Assembly (NCBI GenBank): GCA_014529385.2
Contig: CM043960.1
Coordinates: 30,815,396 to 30,879,395, forward strand
Direction of reading: 5' to 3'
Length of the DNA: 64,000 nucleotides
Origin: Adiantum capillus-veneris
Taxonomy: Eukaryota; Streptophyta; Polypodiopsida; Polypodiales; Pteridaceae
Shown: piece by piece, positions 21,202-31,140 of the stretch
How positions within the stretch are numbered: the first letter of the stretch is position 1
Layout of the letters: each line of letters starts with the position of its first letter
The notes under the pieces: model-generated
The model's input: the letters and a program-made list of their open reading frames with translations, nothing else
What the model was told of the DNA's origin: nothing
Database searches by the model: none
Made by a program: the position numbers and the translations under genes

Positions 21202-21694
21202 GCTATAGACTTCACCTTTAGCTAGAGGTGTTTAGTGAAGCCCATGGAGTAATGGAGAACTTCAGTCTGAGGAGAATGCAACCCTCAAGAATGCAGTAAG
21301 CTTGAGGAGGGAAAGGAGGTTCAAACTTCTGCTGCAGAGCTTTTGGGAGGGAAAACTGAAAGGAAGGAAAGAAAAACAAGGTGAAGTGAAGAGAAGTGAG
21401 AGATGGTACAATAGAGAGAAAGGGAGGGAATGATCAACACGTTTTTGGAGGGGACCCCTTTTAGGAGAGAGGGGGGGAGAAACTGGCAGCCAGTAGAGAG
21501 AGAAAGGATTGGTTTTTACTCAACTATTTAGAGAAAAGTTTATTTTTTTGAATTTATAAGAGATTTTCTCTTTGTATTTTATGAAAGAGTACAAGTTTGA
21601 CCACTTACTTTTAGGCCTTGCCATACCCACCATTTCAGCCCACATGGAATCCACCCATTTTCCCCTTCCATAATCTCCTTTTTAATCCTATGGC

Positions 21695-21735
21695 AAATAA
21701 AGAGGCCCCCTTAGACCCCATTCCCTTCCTAATGG
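21695..21735 (-). repeat. Right terminal inverted repeat
   Basis: On the minus strand it begins CATTAGGAAGGGAATGGGG and continues to CTCTTTATTTGCC, matching 6928-6968 and the right end of the 460-bp element. Confidence 0.75.
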
Positions 21736-21736
21736 T

Positions 21737-22120
21737 GTTGGTATGCTCGGATTTGCAATGCAACACCACGCGAGGGAGACTAAACAATTGAAAGAAACAA
21801 AGAACTCACAATGCTCAGATGCAACGTACACTCACTTTCCTCATCTAAAAACGTAGGTTCAAAGTTATAAAAATTGTCTTGTATACCTTAGACAAGGTTA
21901 AAGAAATGGATTCCTAGATAATTGAGATCAATAATATGGCTTAGGAACTACATTTAGTTACAAATTTGGAAGCCCTCGGTCCCTTTACATTCTTTGAGGC
22001 TCAATAATAATACAATAGCTTGGACTTATACACGATTTCTCATTAATATATGATGTTTGTGAAAAAATCAATGGAGATAAAAATAAGAATGATGTCCTTC
22101 TGTTAGTTGAGCAACTAACA
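21737..22120 (-). repeat. LTR of a minus-strand LTR element
   Basis: On the minus strand it starts TGTTAGTTGCTCAACTAACA and ends GAGCATACCAACA. A polypurine tract precedes it (plus-strand 22121-22133, TTCCTCCCCTCCT), so it is read as a 3' LTR. Its end lies one base from the right TIR end. Confidence 0.65.
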
Positions 22121-22133
22121 TTCCTCCCCTCCT
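22121..22133 (-). other. Polypurine tract before the minus-strand LTR
   Basis: AGGAGGGGAGGAA on the minus strand directly before the LTR start. Confidence 0.7.
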
Positions 22134-24245
22134 TGACTATGTCGTCCGCAACACAGCTACTTAGGGTGCTAAGTAGTGGTTTGGTTTTTTGGCTCATTCC
22201 TCTTAGCATGATGTTCTAGTCCTTGTTGATAGTTGAGGTGAAGCTCTTTGTCTTCTGTATACATGAAATCCACGGTGATCTTATTCTTCTGCTTGACCAT
22301 GAAATAGCTTACAAACCTTGCTCAAAGATTCGTGGAGATGAATGGGTCAAAAATCTTATCTATAAGTAAAGAATTTTGTATAGAATGCCTCTTTAATTGT
22401 TTGTGTATATTAAGAGGGCAAGAACATCACCTTGGCATAAAAACCATGGAGAAATTCCTCTGAAGGTTTCCTTGATAGATCATAGCATAACCCCTTGTTG
22501 CCTTTGAGGAAAGACATTCATGCTGGGTCTATCTGCTTGCGGGGTGAAGGTTTGTAAACAAGTAAGGAGCATCTTGGAGATCTTGACCAGCATGATGCAG
22601 ACCAAGTCTGGTATCCCGCGGAACATCTGAATAGTTGATGAGAGGTTGTACACCACGTAATCTTTAGTGGGTGTGCCATTTGGTGGTTGTGGAAACCTTG
22701 GATTTGTCAGCCATGTTGATGGATTTTTTTGGATGATAATGTGTTGTTTCTAGTTGCATACCTGTGGGACTAGATAGCGCAAAAGATCCTACTTTATACT
22801 TGGAGGTGCATTTGCATACATGATGAGATACCTGGGGTATCGGTTTAACCATATCTCCCGCCACTTTGGATGTACCATTGTAGGGTTGGATTCAATGTTC
22901 TTGAGCAATCTTTCCTTGATCTCTAACACTTCAAACTTATCAGTGGGAAGGGAAGAGCTCTTCATTGACATTTTCTGGCGTGAGAAGATTGACATTAATG
23001 GAATGTAGGATACTCTCTTTCCATTGCTCGCCTCTTTCCATATTTTCTTTGTTTCCTCTTCCACTTGTTTCTTTGATGATGCTTCTTCATCTAGTGTTAG
23101 GCTTTTGGGTGGAGCAAAATGTCCACCTTCCTTTGGGGGAATCACTAGCTCTGGGAGATTTCCTTCTTGAGTGGTAGCATCTTCAAAGTTCATAAATTGT
23201 AGGGCATTTGTATCTCCCATAGCTATGTCAGGTTACTCTTCCCCTCATGGCTGACAAATCCAAGCAGCCTCTTGAGATTTGCTAAGTTCTTCCTTCAATT
23301 GTGCTATTTCGTTGTGGTAGCCCTCTTCGCGTTGCATGAACCCTATGGAGAGTTCATGGTGATGCATCTGCTCCAGCTTGATTTCCATTTCTAGATCTCT
23401 AACTTTTTGTCCAAGTGATTTGTGAGCCTGATCCGTGCTTTGTAGTGTAGCCACGGTGGGGTTATCTCTAAGATGTGGTTCATCAGTTGATTTTGTTCTT
23501 GAAAGTAAGATTCTGATTGGGTGAGTTGAGCATATGCAATTTTTAGTTGTACTTGCAACCTTTGAACAAATGATGTGGAGTCTTGTAACGCAGTGATTCC
23601 CCTCCTAAATCTGATGCTCTTGTTGCTAGTTCTTTGTTGTTTGGGATTCCAAGTCCTCTTCAGACTTTGCAGTTAGCTTGTCTAGTTTCTTGTGTTGTAC
23701 ATCAACAATTGCCTCTTGGTAAGCTTCATTGATGGATTGGCCAGCTCAAGCCGTTCATTAGCTAAATCTAGATGTGTATGTAGGTTATGAAGCTTTTGAT
23801 GGCAAGCATAAATTTTCTCTTTCATCCTATCCATAGCTTCATAAGCATAATGGGCATGCTCATCAATGCCTTCCAAGATTTCCAACTTTTTAGAAGTGCC
23901 CGCTTTAGGCTGATGTGACTGTGTATTTTGATCTTCTATCATGAGTGCTTTATTTGGCTTGGCAACTTGTTCTTTTACAGGCCTCTCAGGAGGTCATGTC
24001 TGTTCTTGCAAATTTTCTACATTGTGAGCACTGGCATCTTGTTGAGGTTGCTCACTTGGAAGATTTTGTGTGGAACTTCCTCGTTGTGACCTTGTTCCTG
24101 TTCAGGTGGTTCCTCTCTTGGTGGTGTTGACTCTCTTTCCCACAACGGTCTAATTGCATCTTCTTTTGCAAGGTCTTGAGATTCCTTGGGTAGCATTTGC
24201 ACTTCTACCCTGGATACCGTGGGTATCCTGAAGTAGGGTTATCAT
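22134..24245 (-). mobile_element. Internal region of the minus-strand LTR element, gag-like coiled-coil coding
   Basis: Successive minus-strand frames at 24202-24017, 23942-23682, 23454-23245 and 23220-22789 share one style. They are acidic and glutamine-rich with long predicted coiled coils (LEMEIKLEQMHHHELSIGF, HTHLDLANERLELANPSMKL). A block HPKWREIWLNRYPRYLIMY sits near the end. No protease, reverse transcriptase or integrase is seen here. I read it as the remains of a structural-protein-like frame of the element whose LTR lies at 21737, broken several times. It could instead be an unrelated host coiled-coil gene. Confidence 0.4.
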
Positions 24246-24885
24246 GGGACTCAAATAAGATAGCCTTCTTTAAGTTAGGGTCTTTTGGTACACATAACCT
24301 ATATGTGTAATAGAGATAAAGTCCATCACATGAGAAGTGTAGCATTGAAGATATATTCTTTGATTCTCCAGATAAAAAAAAGGCTAAGTTGCCTTTGCTA
24401 CTCTAGATCAGATGACAAAATTTCCTTAATCTTAACAATGATTGGGTTGTTGGGTATAGATATGAGGCTCAAAAAATATTTTCAACTCAGTGAATGTGCA
24501 ACCATGTTTTCCTTTTGAGGAAGATAGATAATTCTCAGGGGGTGCACTATGTAATCATGTTAATGTATTAACATGAGTTCAAAAGGATGGGTTTTCAGAT
24601 GCAAAAAAATTAGGCAGTTTAACAGTGATACATTGAAATAAGGGGTTTCTATATTAAGTTTTGGAAAAAATTCTTAAAATAAGGGGTCATTTTATTCATT
24701 CAAACATGTTAAATGATGGGTTTTTTTTAATACCCCACGAATGCACGTTATATAGGGGGTACCAAACGGTGAACCCCCCAAGAGATAATTTCAAAGTCAT
24801 ACTCTTGCAAAAGTTCTACCCCATCACCTTTGTCGCATATTCAAGGTTTCTTGGGTGAAGATTCACTTTAACTTTTAGTTATATG
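24246..24885. other. No gene seen
   Basis: AT-rich sequence with near-repeats of AAATAAGGGGT/TTAAGTTTTGG type around 24630-24700. No domain or structured feature was recognised. Confidence 0.4.
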
Positions 24886-25760
24886 TCAAAACTTCCTTCC
24901 CAATAAGTAGTGTCTCCATAGCTTCAGAGCGTGAATGACTGCCAATAGTTTGAGGTCATGGGTGGGGTAGTTCTTTTCATGAATCTTAAGCTTACATGAG
25001 GTGAAAGCTACTAGTATGCCTTCTTGAATTAATACTCCTCCCACTGCTATCCCACTAGCATCAGTGATGACTTCAAAGGCCTGGTTGAAATCTGGTAGCT
25101 TTAGGCACGGTGCTGTAGTCACATATTACTTAAGTTGGTCAAACCTTTCTTGGTGTAGTGTTTCCAATTTTATCTTTAGCCCCTTCTTCAAAAGGTCAAT
25201 CAAGGGTGAAGAGATCACTACATAATCCTTTATAAAGATTCTTTACCAACATGTAATTCCCAAGAATCCTCTAAGCTCACTTACATCAGATGGTTGAGGC
25301 CATTCAACAATGTCTTAAACTTTAGCAGGGTCCACGGAGATTCCTTCTTGCAAAACAATAAATCCCAAATATTCAATTCTTGGAGAGAAGAATGAACACT
25401 TGCTCATCTTTGCATATAGCTTGTCATTCTCAAAGAATATCAAGCACCTTTCTCAGGTGGACTTCATGCTCTTGTTTATCCTCTGAGTAGACTAGAATAT
25501 CATCAAAGAAGACAAGGGCAAATTTGTCTAGGTAAGGCCTGAAGATATCCTGCATCAATCTATTGAATATAGTCGGAGCATTAGTCAGAACAAAGGACAT
25601 TACTATAACTCAAAATGTCCATATCGGGTGTTAAAACTCTCTTTGAAATATTCGATTTCTTTATTTTGATTTGATAGTAACCAAATCTTAGGACTATCTT
25701 TGAGAAGACCTTTTTTGGCTTCGTTGTTGTCCGTCATTGATGTACCTCACCCTTTCAATA
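24886..25760 (-). mobile_element. Ty3/gypsy reverse transcriptase and RNase H fragment, minus strand
   Basis: The minus-strand frame 25122-24886 carries the start of gypsy RNase H (FEVITDASGIAVGGVLIQEG, then KNYPTHDLKLLAVIHALKLW). Upstream, minus-strand reading shows reverse transcriptase blocks (DILVYSEDK near 25490, a YLGFIV-type block near 25360). Ends are undefined and the relic is broken many times. It may or may not belong with the LTR at 21737. Confidence 0.8.
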
Positions 25761-25949
25761 TTATACACAATCATTCCAGATTACATTATGTACAAAAACA
25801 CTAGAAAGATACCTCATTCTCATATTATTATACAAAAATGAATCAAAGATTGAGTCATTTTTGTGCTATTCCTTGTCCCTTGTTTAAAAAATCCACCTAT
25901 CTTTTGAAATGTTATGTTCTTTTGTGTATAAGAATTAGTTTACAAATAG

Positions 25950-26003
25950 CAACACATGCACACGCACACACGCGCGTGCGCGCACACACACACACACACA
26001 CAA
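25950..26003. repeat. CA/CG alternating purine-pyrimidine run
   Basis: Mixed CA, CG and TG dinucleotides (ACGCGCGTGCGCGC core) over about 50 bp, able in principle to adopt Z-DNA. Confidence 0.8.
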
Positions 26004-26344
26004 GCACAATTCTAGATTTTGATTGCTAAAACTTGAGGCATTATGATGAATGTGGTCAACACTTTATCTGATATGAGGCTCTCAATTGGCATCTTGATTT
26101 TGGATGTGAAAGGGAAACCTTCTCTGTCTTCTTCTTTGTAAGGGACATAGTTTGACAGAGACAAAATGCTCAATTTTTCTAGTATATATTTTCACAAAGA
26201 TAATGAAAAATATTATTTGGTTTATAAGGTGTATCTGAGATGATTGCAATACTAAGACTCTGTGTAATACCATTGAACTTTTTATGTTGTGCATTTTATT
26301 CAGCAAACTGTTAGGATGGTAGTATTTCTCAATATCATTATAAC

Positions 26345-26430
26345 AAGGGGAAGGGGTCATAGACACCTATCTTCCCAACCAAATATAGGGGAAGGGGTCA
26401 CATACACCTATCTTCCCAACCAAATATTTA
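26345..26430 (+). repeat. Tandem pair of ~45-bp units
   Basis: GGGGAAGGGGTCA followed by ACACCTATCTTCCCAACC occurs twice in tandem with small changes. Confidence 0.8.
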
Positions 26431-26742
26431 CAAGAGTATTGATGATGTTCTTGATTTGTTTCTTGGATAGTGGCAAGTTAGAGGTTCCTTCCAAAAATTA
26501 AGACATAGTAGAAAGTTATGGAATCAATAAGTAAAAGCCATGTATACACTTTCAAGAAGAGATCTATTTAACACGACCAAAAATTATGTACTTACTACAT
26601 GGGTTTGTAGAACTCTTTTATTAAGGAAGCATACGATATCTTTTTTTTTTAAAAAAAACTTTTAATTTGTCAAATATGAACTTTTATCTGAGTAAATAAT
26701 GTGTCAAGTCAATTGTATAGTTCCATTGAGATGGGATTTTAA

Positions 26743-26777
<35 letters not shown>

Positions 26778-26856
26778 TCTGCATAGACTAAAATTACAAA
26801 ATCTTGGATAGATTCCGAGCTTGCCTTGAGGAAAATATAGACATTGTCATGCGGTC

Positions 26857-26859
<3 letters not shown>

Positions 26860-26895
<36 letters not shown>
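26860..26895 (+). repeat. (CT)n microsatellite
   Basis: A pure CT run followed by a CA run. Confidence 0.9.
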
Positions 26896-26898
<3 letters not shown>

Positions 26899-27074
26899 CA
26901 TGCACACACACACACATACACTCACATTGACACAATATTTGTTAAATACCAAGGTTTAATGTATTTTTAACTGGTTAAAATTGCAAAATCTTGGGTAGAT
27001 TCCAAACCTTCCTTGTAGAAAACCCAAAAACAATTAACAAGTTTTAGTGCAATCGCCAATGAATCCTTGAGAGT

Positions 27075-27979
27075 TGTTAACTGAGTCAACGTCAGTTAAC
27101 AAAAGCTGCTAAAGGCCCGAGCCTTATGGATGCACATGCAGGATGAATACAACGAAGATTGGAGTTACACATTTTTCACAGGTCATGTATTGTAAATTCC
27201 CGATTTATTTCAAGCCATTGTTGTATTTTAATGTGTTACGGGCTCAATGGGAGTTCCAAGCTATAAAGAACAGGTCAGTTAGTGTGCGTGGTTAGCAGAT
27301 TCAGTAAGTGGTGGATCCCTAAAGGCCTTGGACGCTCGGACATTGCATATTTTTACCCTAGGTATATAAAGCAGTGTGTAAAAGAAATTAGGGTTCTCAA
27401 GCTCATTTGTTGAGAGCACTCTTTGGTGAGAGCTCTGGAGGTGTGTGGCTATGGAGTCCTTGAGCTTCTCCTTGCTCATGTGACTTGGTTAACACTAATC
27501 AATGCTTAATTATCTTTCACTATGCCTCTCTCATGCTTCTTATGATTGCTAATGATGCTTAGATTATCTAGATCGTAACTAATTAGTGGTTAATCCCTCT
27601 CTAATCTTGTCTAATTGCCCTCTTTTTCTTATGTGTGCATGTATGTTTGATTGGAGTGTGGTGCTCGATAGATCTATGTGTGTGTGCTTGCGATTAGTGT
27701 GTTGCATGATAGGATTAGTGTTGTGTGCGTCTTGCAATTGTTAGTGTGTGTGTGATTGGGTTGATTGGAGGTGAAGAGAAGTGGATGTGGAGAATCCCCT
27801 TCATTGTGGCTTAGCTCCTCCATAGGCCGAGAAGCTCACCTTGTAGAGTCAACCATTCGTGTTGCCATGATTAGCTCACTAATCGTGTGAATGTTTCCAT
27901 GCCCTAGCCGGGTAGCTCATCCCTCCGGATTGATAATTTTGTTGGTCATTGGAGCTATGCAACGATGGGACCCCCAACA
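27075..27979 (+). repeat. 5' LTR (LTR family 2, copy 1)
   Basis: It runs from TGTTAACTGAGTCAAC to GGGACCCCCAACA. A TATA box (TATATAAA) lies at 27363-27370. Further copies are at 36835-37755 and 39625-40549. Confidence 0.95.
27363..27370 (+). promoter_or_regulatory. TATA box in the LTR
   Basis: CTAGGTATATAAAGCAG, also present as TATATAAG in the other two copies of this LTR. Confidence 0.65.
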
Positions 27980-27997
27980 TTTGGCGCTGTTGTCGGA
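27980..27997 (+). other. Primer-binding site, Tat/Athila type
   Basis: TTTGGCGCTGTTGTCGGA directly after the 5' LTR, nearly the same as the site at 49949. Confidence 0.8.
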
Positions 27998-29724
27998 GAC
28001 GATGGCCTGCGCTAGTGTAATTGTGGCATAATCGGACGTGTTTTCTCACTAATTTCACTACTAGTAAATTTCACTTGTGTGTTTATGGTTTTGTGGATTT
28101 GGATGTGTGTGCATGAAGCAATGTGCTCATTATTTCATAATTTGTCACCATATCTTGCCAGTTGTGTGTTTACACACTCTAAGTTCACTAATTCCACTAA
28201 TTTTGCTAACTTACACACTAATTTTCTATGAAGGATTGGAGCTTTCAACCGTTCAATCGATCTTCAATGAAAAGAAAACCAAGGTGGTATTCTCAACCTC
28301 CCTAGAATCTAAAGATGTGTAGAATTGTGTAGAGACTCCACCATGATGCAGTGTAATGTTGATGCTAAGTTATTGCAATGCAATGTTGATGCTATGATGC
28401 TATGAAAATTTTTGGATTGTTCATTTTCATGTCGTCGCAATGCCGAAATTTTTCAGATTTGGTGGCGTATGAAATTGACAAATTCAATTGTTGATTGGTG
28501 ACTGCACATTGCTAATTGGGTGCCTAATTGAGTTAATTGCATGTTTGAATGGTCAATTGCAAGTGTGTGTGCATTCTAATTGAGTGTGTGTGTATGCCTA
28601 ATTTTAGGTGTGTGTACACTATTTTGCCCTTGTTTCTGCACCTAAAAATCAATGTGTGCTTAATGATTTTTCAATTGTGATGATTGATTTGTGTTGTGGT
28701 CATGCCCAACTAGAGGTTTGTGAAATCACATTGCAATTTCGACAAGATTAACCCTTTTGTGTGCGCACCTAAAGATTGGTAAAAACTGACAATTATTAGT
28801 GTGTGTGTGTGTGTGCGCCTAAAAAGTGCTTAATATGCATGATTAATTCCATTTTTGATTGCATGTTTGGTGTGTGTAATGGTTAATTGCTGCATTTTTG
28901 AGCTCAAAACAGGGATTTACACACTCCAAATGCGCCAAATTACGACCTAATTTTGCCGCCAATTTTGTCGGTTTAATTGCTTAGTTTGGATTTTATTGAT
29001 CAAATTATTTGGCAATTGAATTGATGTGATTTTTGTGATTTTATTTGGCTGCATTAATCCCCTATGTGTGGAGAATTTTCAAAAATTTCTTGGGTATTTT
29101 TCAGATAATTTTTACAAAATTTTGGCAATTTTTTACAAACTTTTGCATTAATTTTTGCTTAATTCCATAAAAAATTCATATCTTGCGATCTTTATGAGCT
29201 GTCTTGAATGTGTGTTAACGGCTTGATTTCGAGCACATTTTTGGCTTTGGTTTGGTAAATTTTGAGCGTTTTACTATTTCCGAGGACCCGGTTGATGATT
29301 TTGTCGAATCTGGCATTTTTGGTAAAAACTGCTATTTTTCGTGTGCTTTTACATGTCGAAAGTGTTCGATTGTGATTGCCGATGATTTTCTATGGTTTCT
29401 AGAATTTTTAAGAAAACTTTTGGATTTTGTTGGCAATTTTTTGGATTTTCAGGTGATTTTTAGCGTTTCGGCTAATTTTCGGACTAAAGTAGGTCTTTTT
29501 TTCGGTTCCCGAGTGTGCCTTTCGGCGCATGGACTTTCCTCGTCGGATAGATCTTTACGATCTCTTGGGATAGTTTCCTACAACGCTAAAATAATCTTCT
29601 TCTTCTGCTTCCGTCGCTGTTCTCGCGCTTTGTGGCGCGTGAGCACACCCCACATAACTCCCACTCTCTCTCTTCCTCTCTCCCTCCCAAAAGAACGATA
29701 ATCAATACTCTCTCTCCTCCCCTC

Positions 29725-29725
<1 letters not shown>

Positions 29726-29761
<36 letters not shown>

Positions 29762-29826
29762 AAATCTTCCACAACTCACGCTCATTTACACTCTCTCACT
29801 AGCTCCCCCTCACTCCCTCTCCGATT

Positions 29827-29890
<64 letters not shown>

Positions 29891-29914
29891 CAACCCCACT
29901 CACCAACGATTATT

Positions 29915-30006
<92 letters not shown>

Positions 30007-30147
30007 ACTCCCTCTCTCTCCTCTGACCCGTGACCCACCCTCTCTCCCCCTCCTTGTCTTTTTCAACACATACACCCTACCCCTCTGCAGCGGACAGCGC
30101 ACGCTACCTCTGCAGGGGACAGCGCACGCGTGCACTCTCTCTCTCTT

Positions 30148-30223
<76 letters not shown>

Positions 30224-30417
30224 GCCCCTCTGTCGGATTCATCGTCTACCTCGTTTTGCGCACACACACCCGCTGTCAACTCTCTCTTCTGTCTCTCCAC
30301 TGTGCCAACACCCCCGCAATCAGCTCGCTCTCAGCGCCTGCTACACGCCAAGACCCCGCTTGTTGCACTCTCTCTCTCCTCCTCCACGCGTAGCGCGGTA
30401 TCAACGCTACGTCACCA

Positions 30418-30513
<96 letters not shown>
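29726..30513 (+). repeat. Cluster of five long (CT)n tracts in the element leader
   Basis: CT tracts at about 29726-29759, 29830-29888, 29919-30005, 30150-30221 and 30421-30513 are separated by GC-rich spacers of 30-200 bp. All are on the same strand, giving a pyrimidine-rich block of nearly 800 bp. Open frames of Ser-Leu repeats across it are artefacts of the repeat. Confidence 0.95.
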
Positions 30514-30515
<2 letters not shown>

Positions 30516-30659
30516 TAGCTGCAGCCTTGAGCCCACGCACACGCGCACACACACGCACCCTCCCCTCTGTCAGTGCTGTCAACCGCCGAAATCGCCGCGT
30601 TGCAATCGCTGAGGTCAACGCTATCAACGCCACGAGCCAGGTAAGTGACAGGTAACGTT

Positions 30660-31140
30660 TTTGTTTTTGCCAATTTCAATCTTTAAAAATATCAAAAAAT
30701 AATAAAAAATCAAAAATTCCAACAAAAAATAAAAAAGTTTGGAAAATTACAAAAATATAGAAAAAACATAAAAATTCACAAAAAAATGAAAAGCTCATAA
30801 ATAAATCACAAAAAAAAACTCATAGAAAATTTATTAAAAAACTAAAAATTTCACAAATAATTCACTAGAACTATAGATAATTCATAGGAACTGACAAAAA
30901 CTCATAAAAAAACAAAATAATTCACAGATACATCCCTAAAAATTGTAAATTTTTTTATAAAAACTCAAAACAAATTCATAGATAATCCAAAATTATTCGA
31001 GAAAAACACAATAAATCATAAAAAATTCATAAAACCTTCAAAAAATCCAAAAATTCACAAAAACAATTCTTGAAAAATCAAAACTCTTCCAAAAAAGCAT
31101 AAAAAACCAAAAAATTTAGAAAATTTAAAATTTCACAAAA
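30660..31140 (+). repeat. A-rich low-complexity tract
   Basis: About 480 bp made mostly of AAAAATTC, CACAAAAA and CATAAAAA variants, immediately after the CT cluster. It lies between the leader and the first gag-like frame. Confidence 0.85.

Larger units (their letters stand above)
6928..21735. mobile_element. Candidate 14.8-kb TIR-bounded DNA transposon with passenger genes
   Basis: The left end CATTAGGAAGTGAATGGGG (6928-6968) and the right end (21695-21735, inverted) match over about 41 bp with roughly five differences. Both are flanked by GTG (6925-6927 and 21736-21738), a possible 3-bp target duplication, though the right GTG also overlaps an LTR end. The interior has a transposase-like gene pointing right, two intron-bearing genes pointing left and an H3-fold remnant, interrupted by later LTR elements and a foldback. 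Without the 7.6-kb copia cluster it would be about 7.2 kb, a normal size for an autonomous DNA transposon. Superfamily is not assigned. The ends differ from the CACTA consensus. That both ends belong to one insertion is inference. Confidence 0.55.
25761..27074. other. Gene-free stretch with microsatellites
   Basis: It contains an alternating purine-pyrimidine run (25950-26003), a 45-bp tandem pair (26345-26430), a CA run (26749-26774) and a CT run followed by CA (26860-26920). No coding domain is seen. Confidence 0.6.

Noticed and set aside
6928-21735. Assignment to the CACTA superfamily
   Set aside because: A 3-bp duplication would fit, but the ends read CATTAGGAAG rather than CACTA and no CACTA transposase motif is seen.
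28077-28322. Small gene in the leader of the 27075 element
   Set aside because: An 81-residue frame with no domain, in GT-rich leader sequence. It is likely chance.
30030-30655. Long open frames of Ser-Leu or Arg-Glu repeats on both strands
   Set aside because: They are translations of (CT)n/(GA)n tracts, open in every frame by composition, with no domain or start context.
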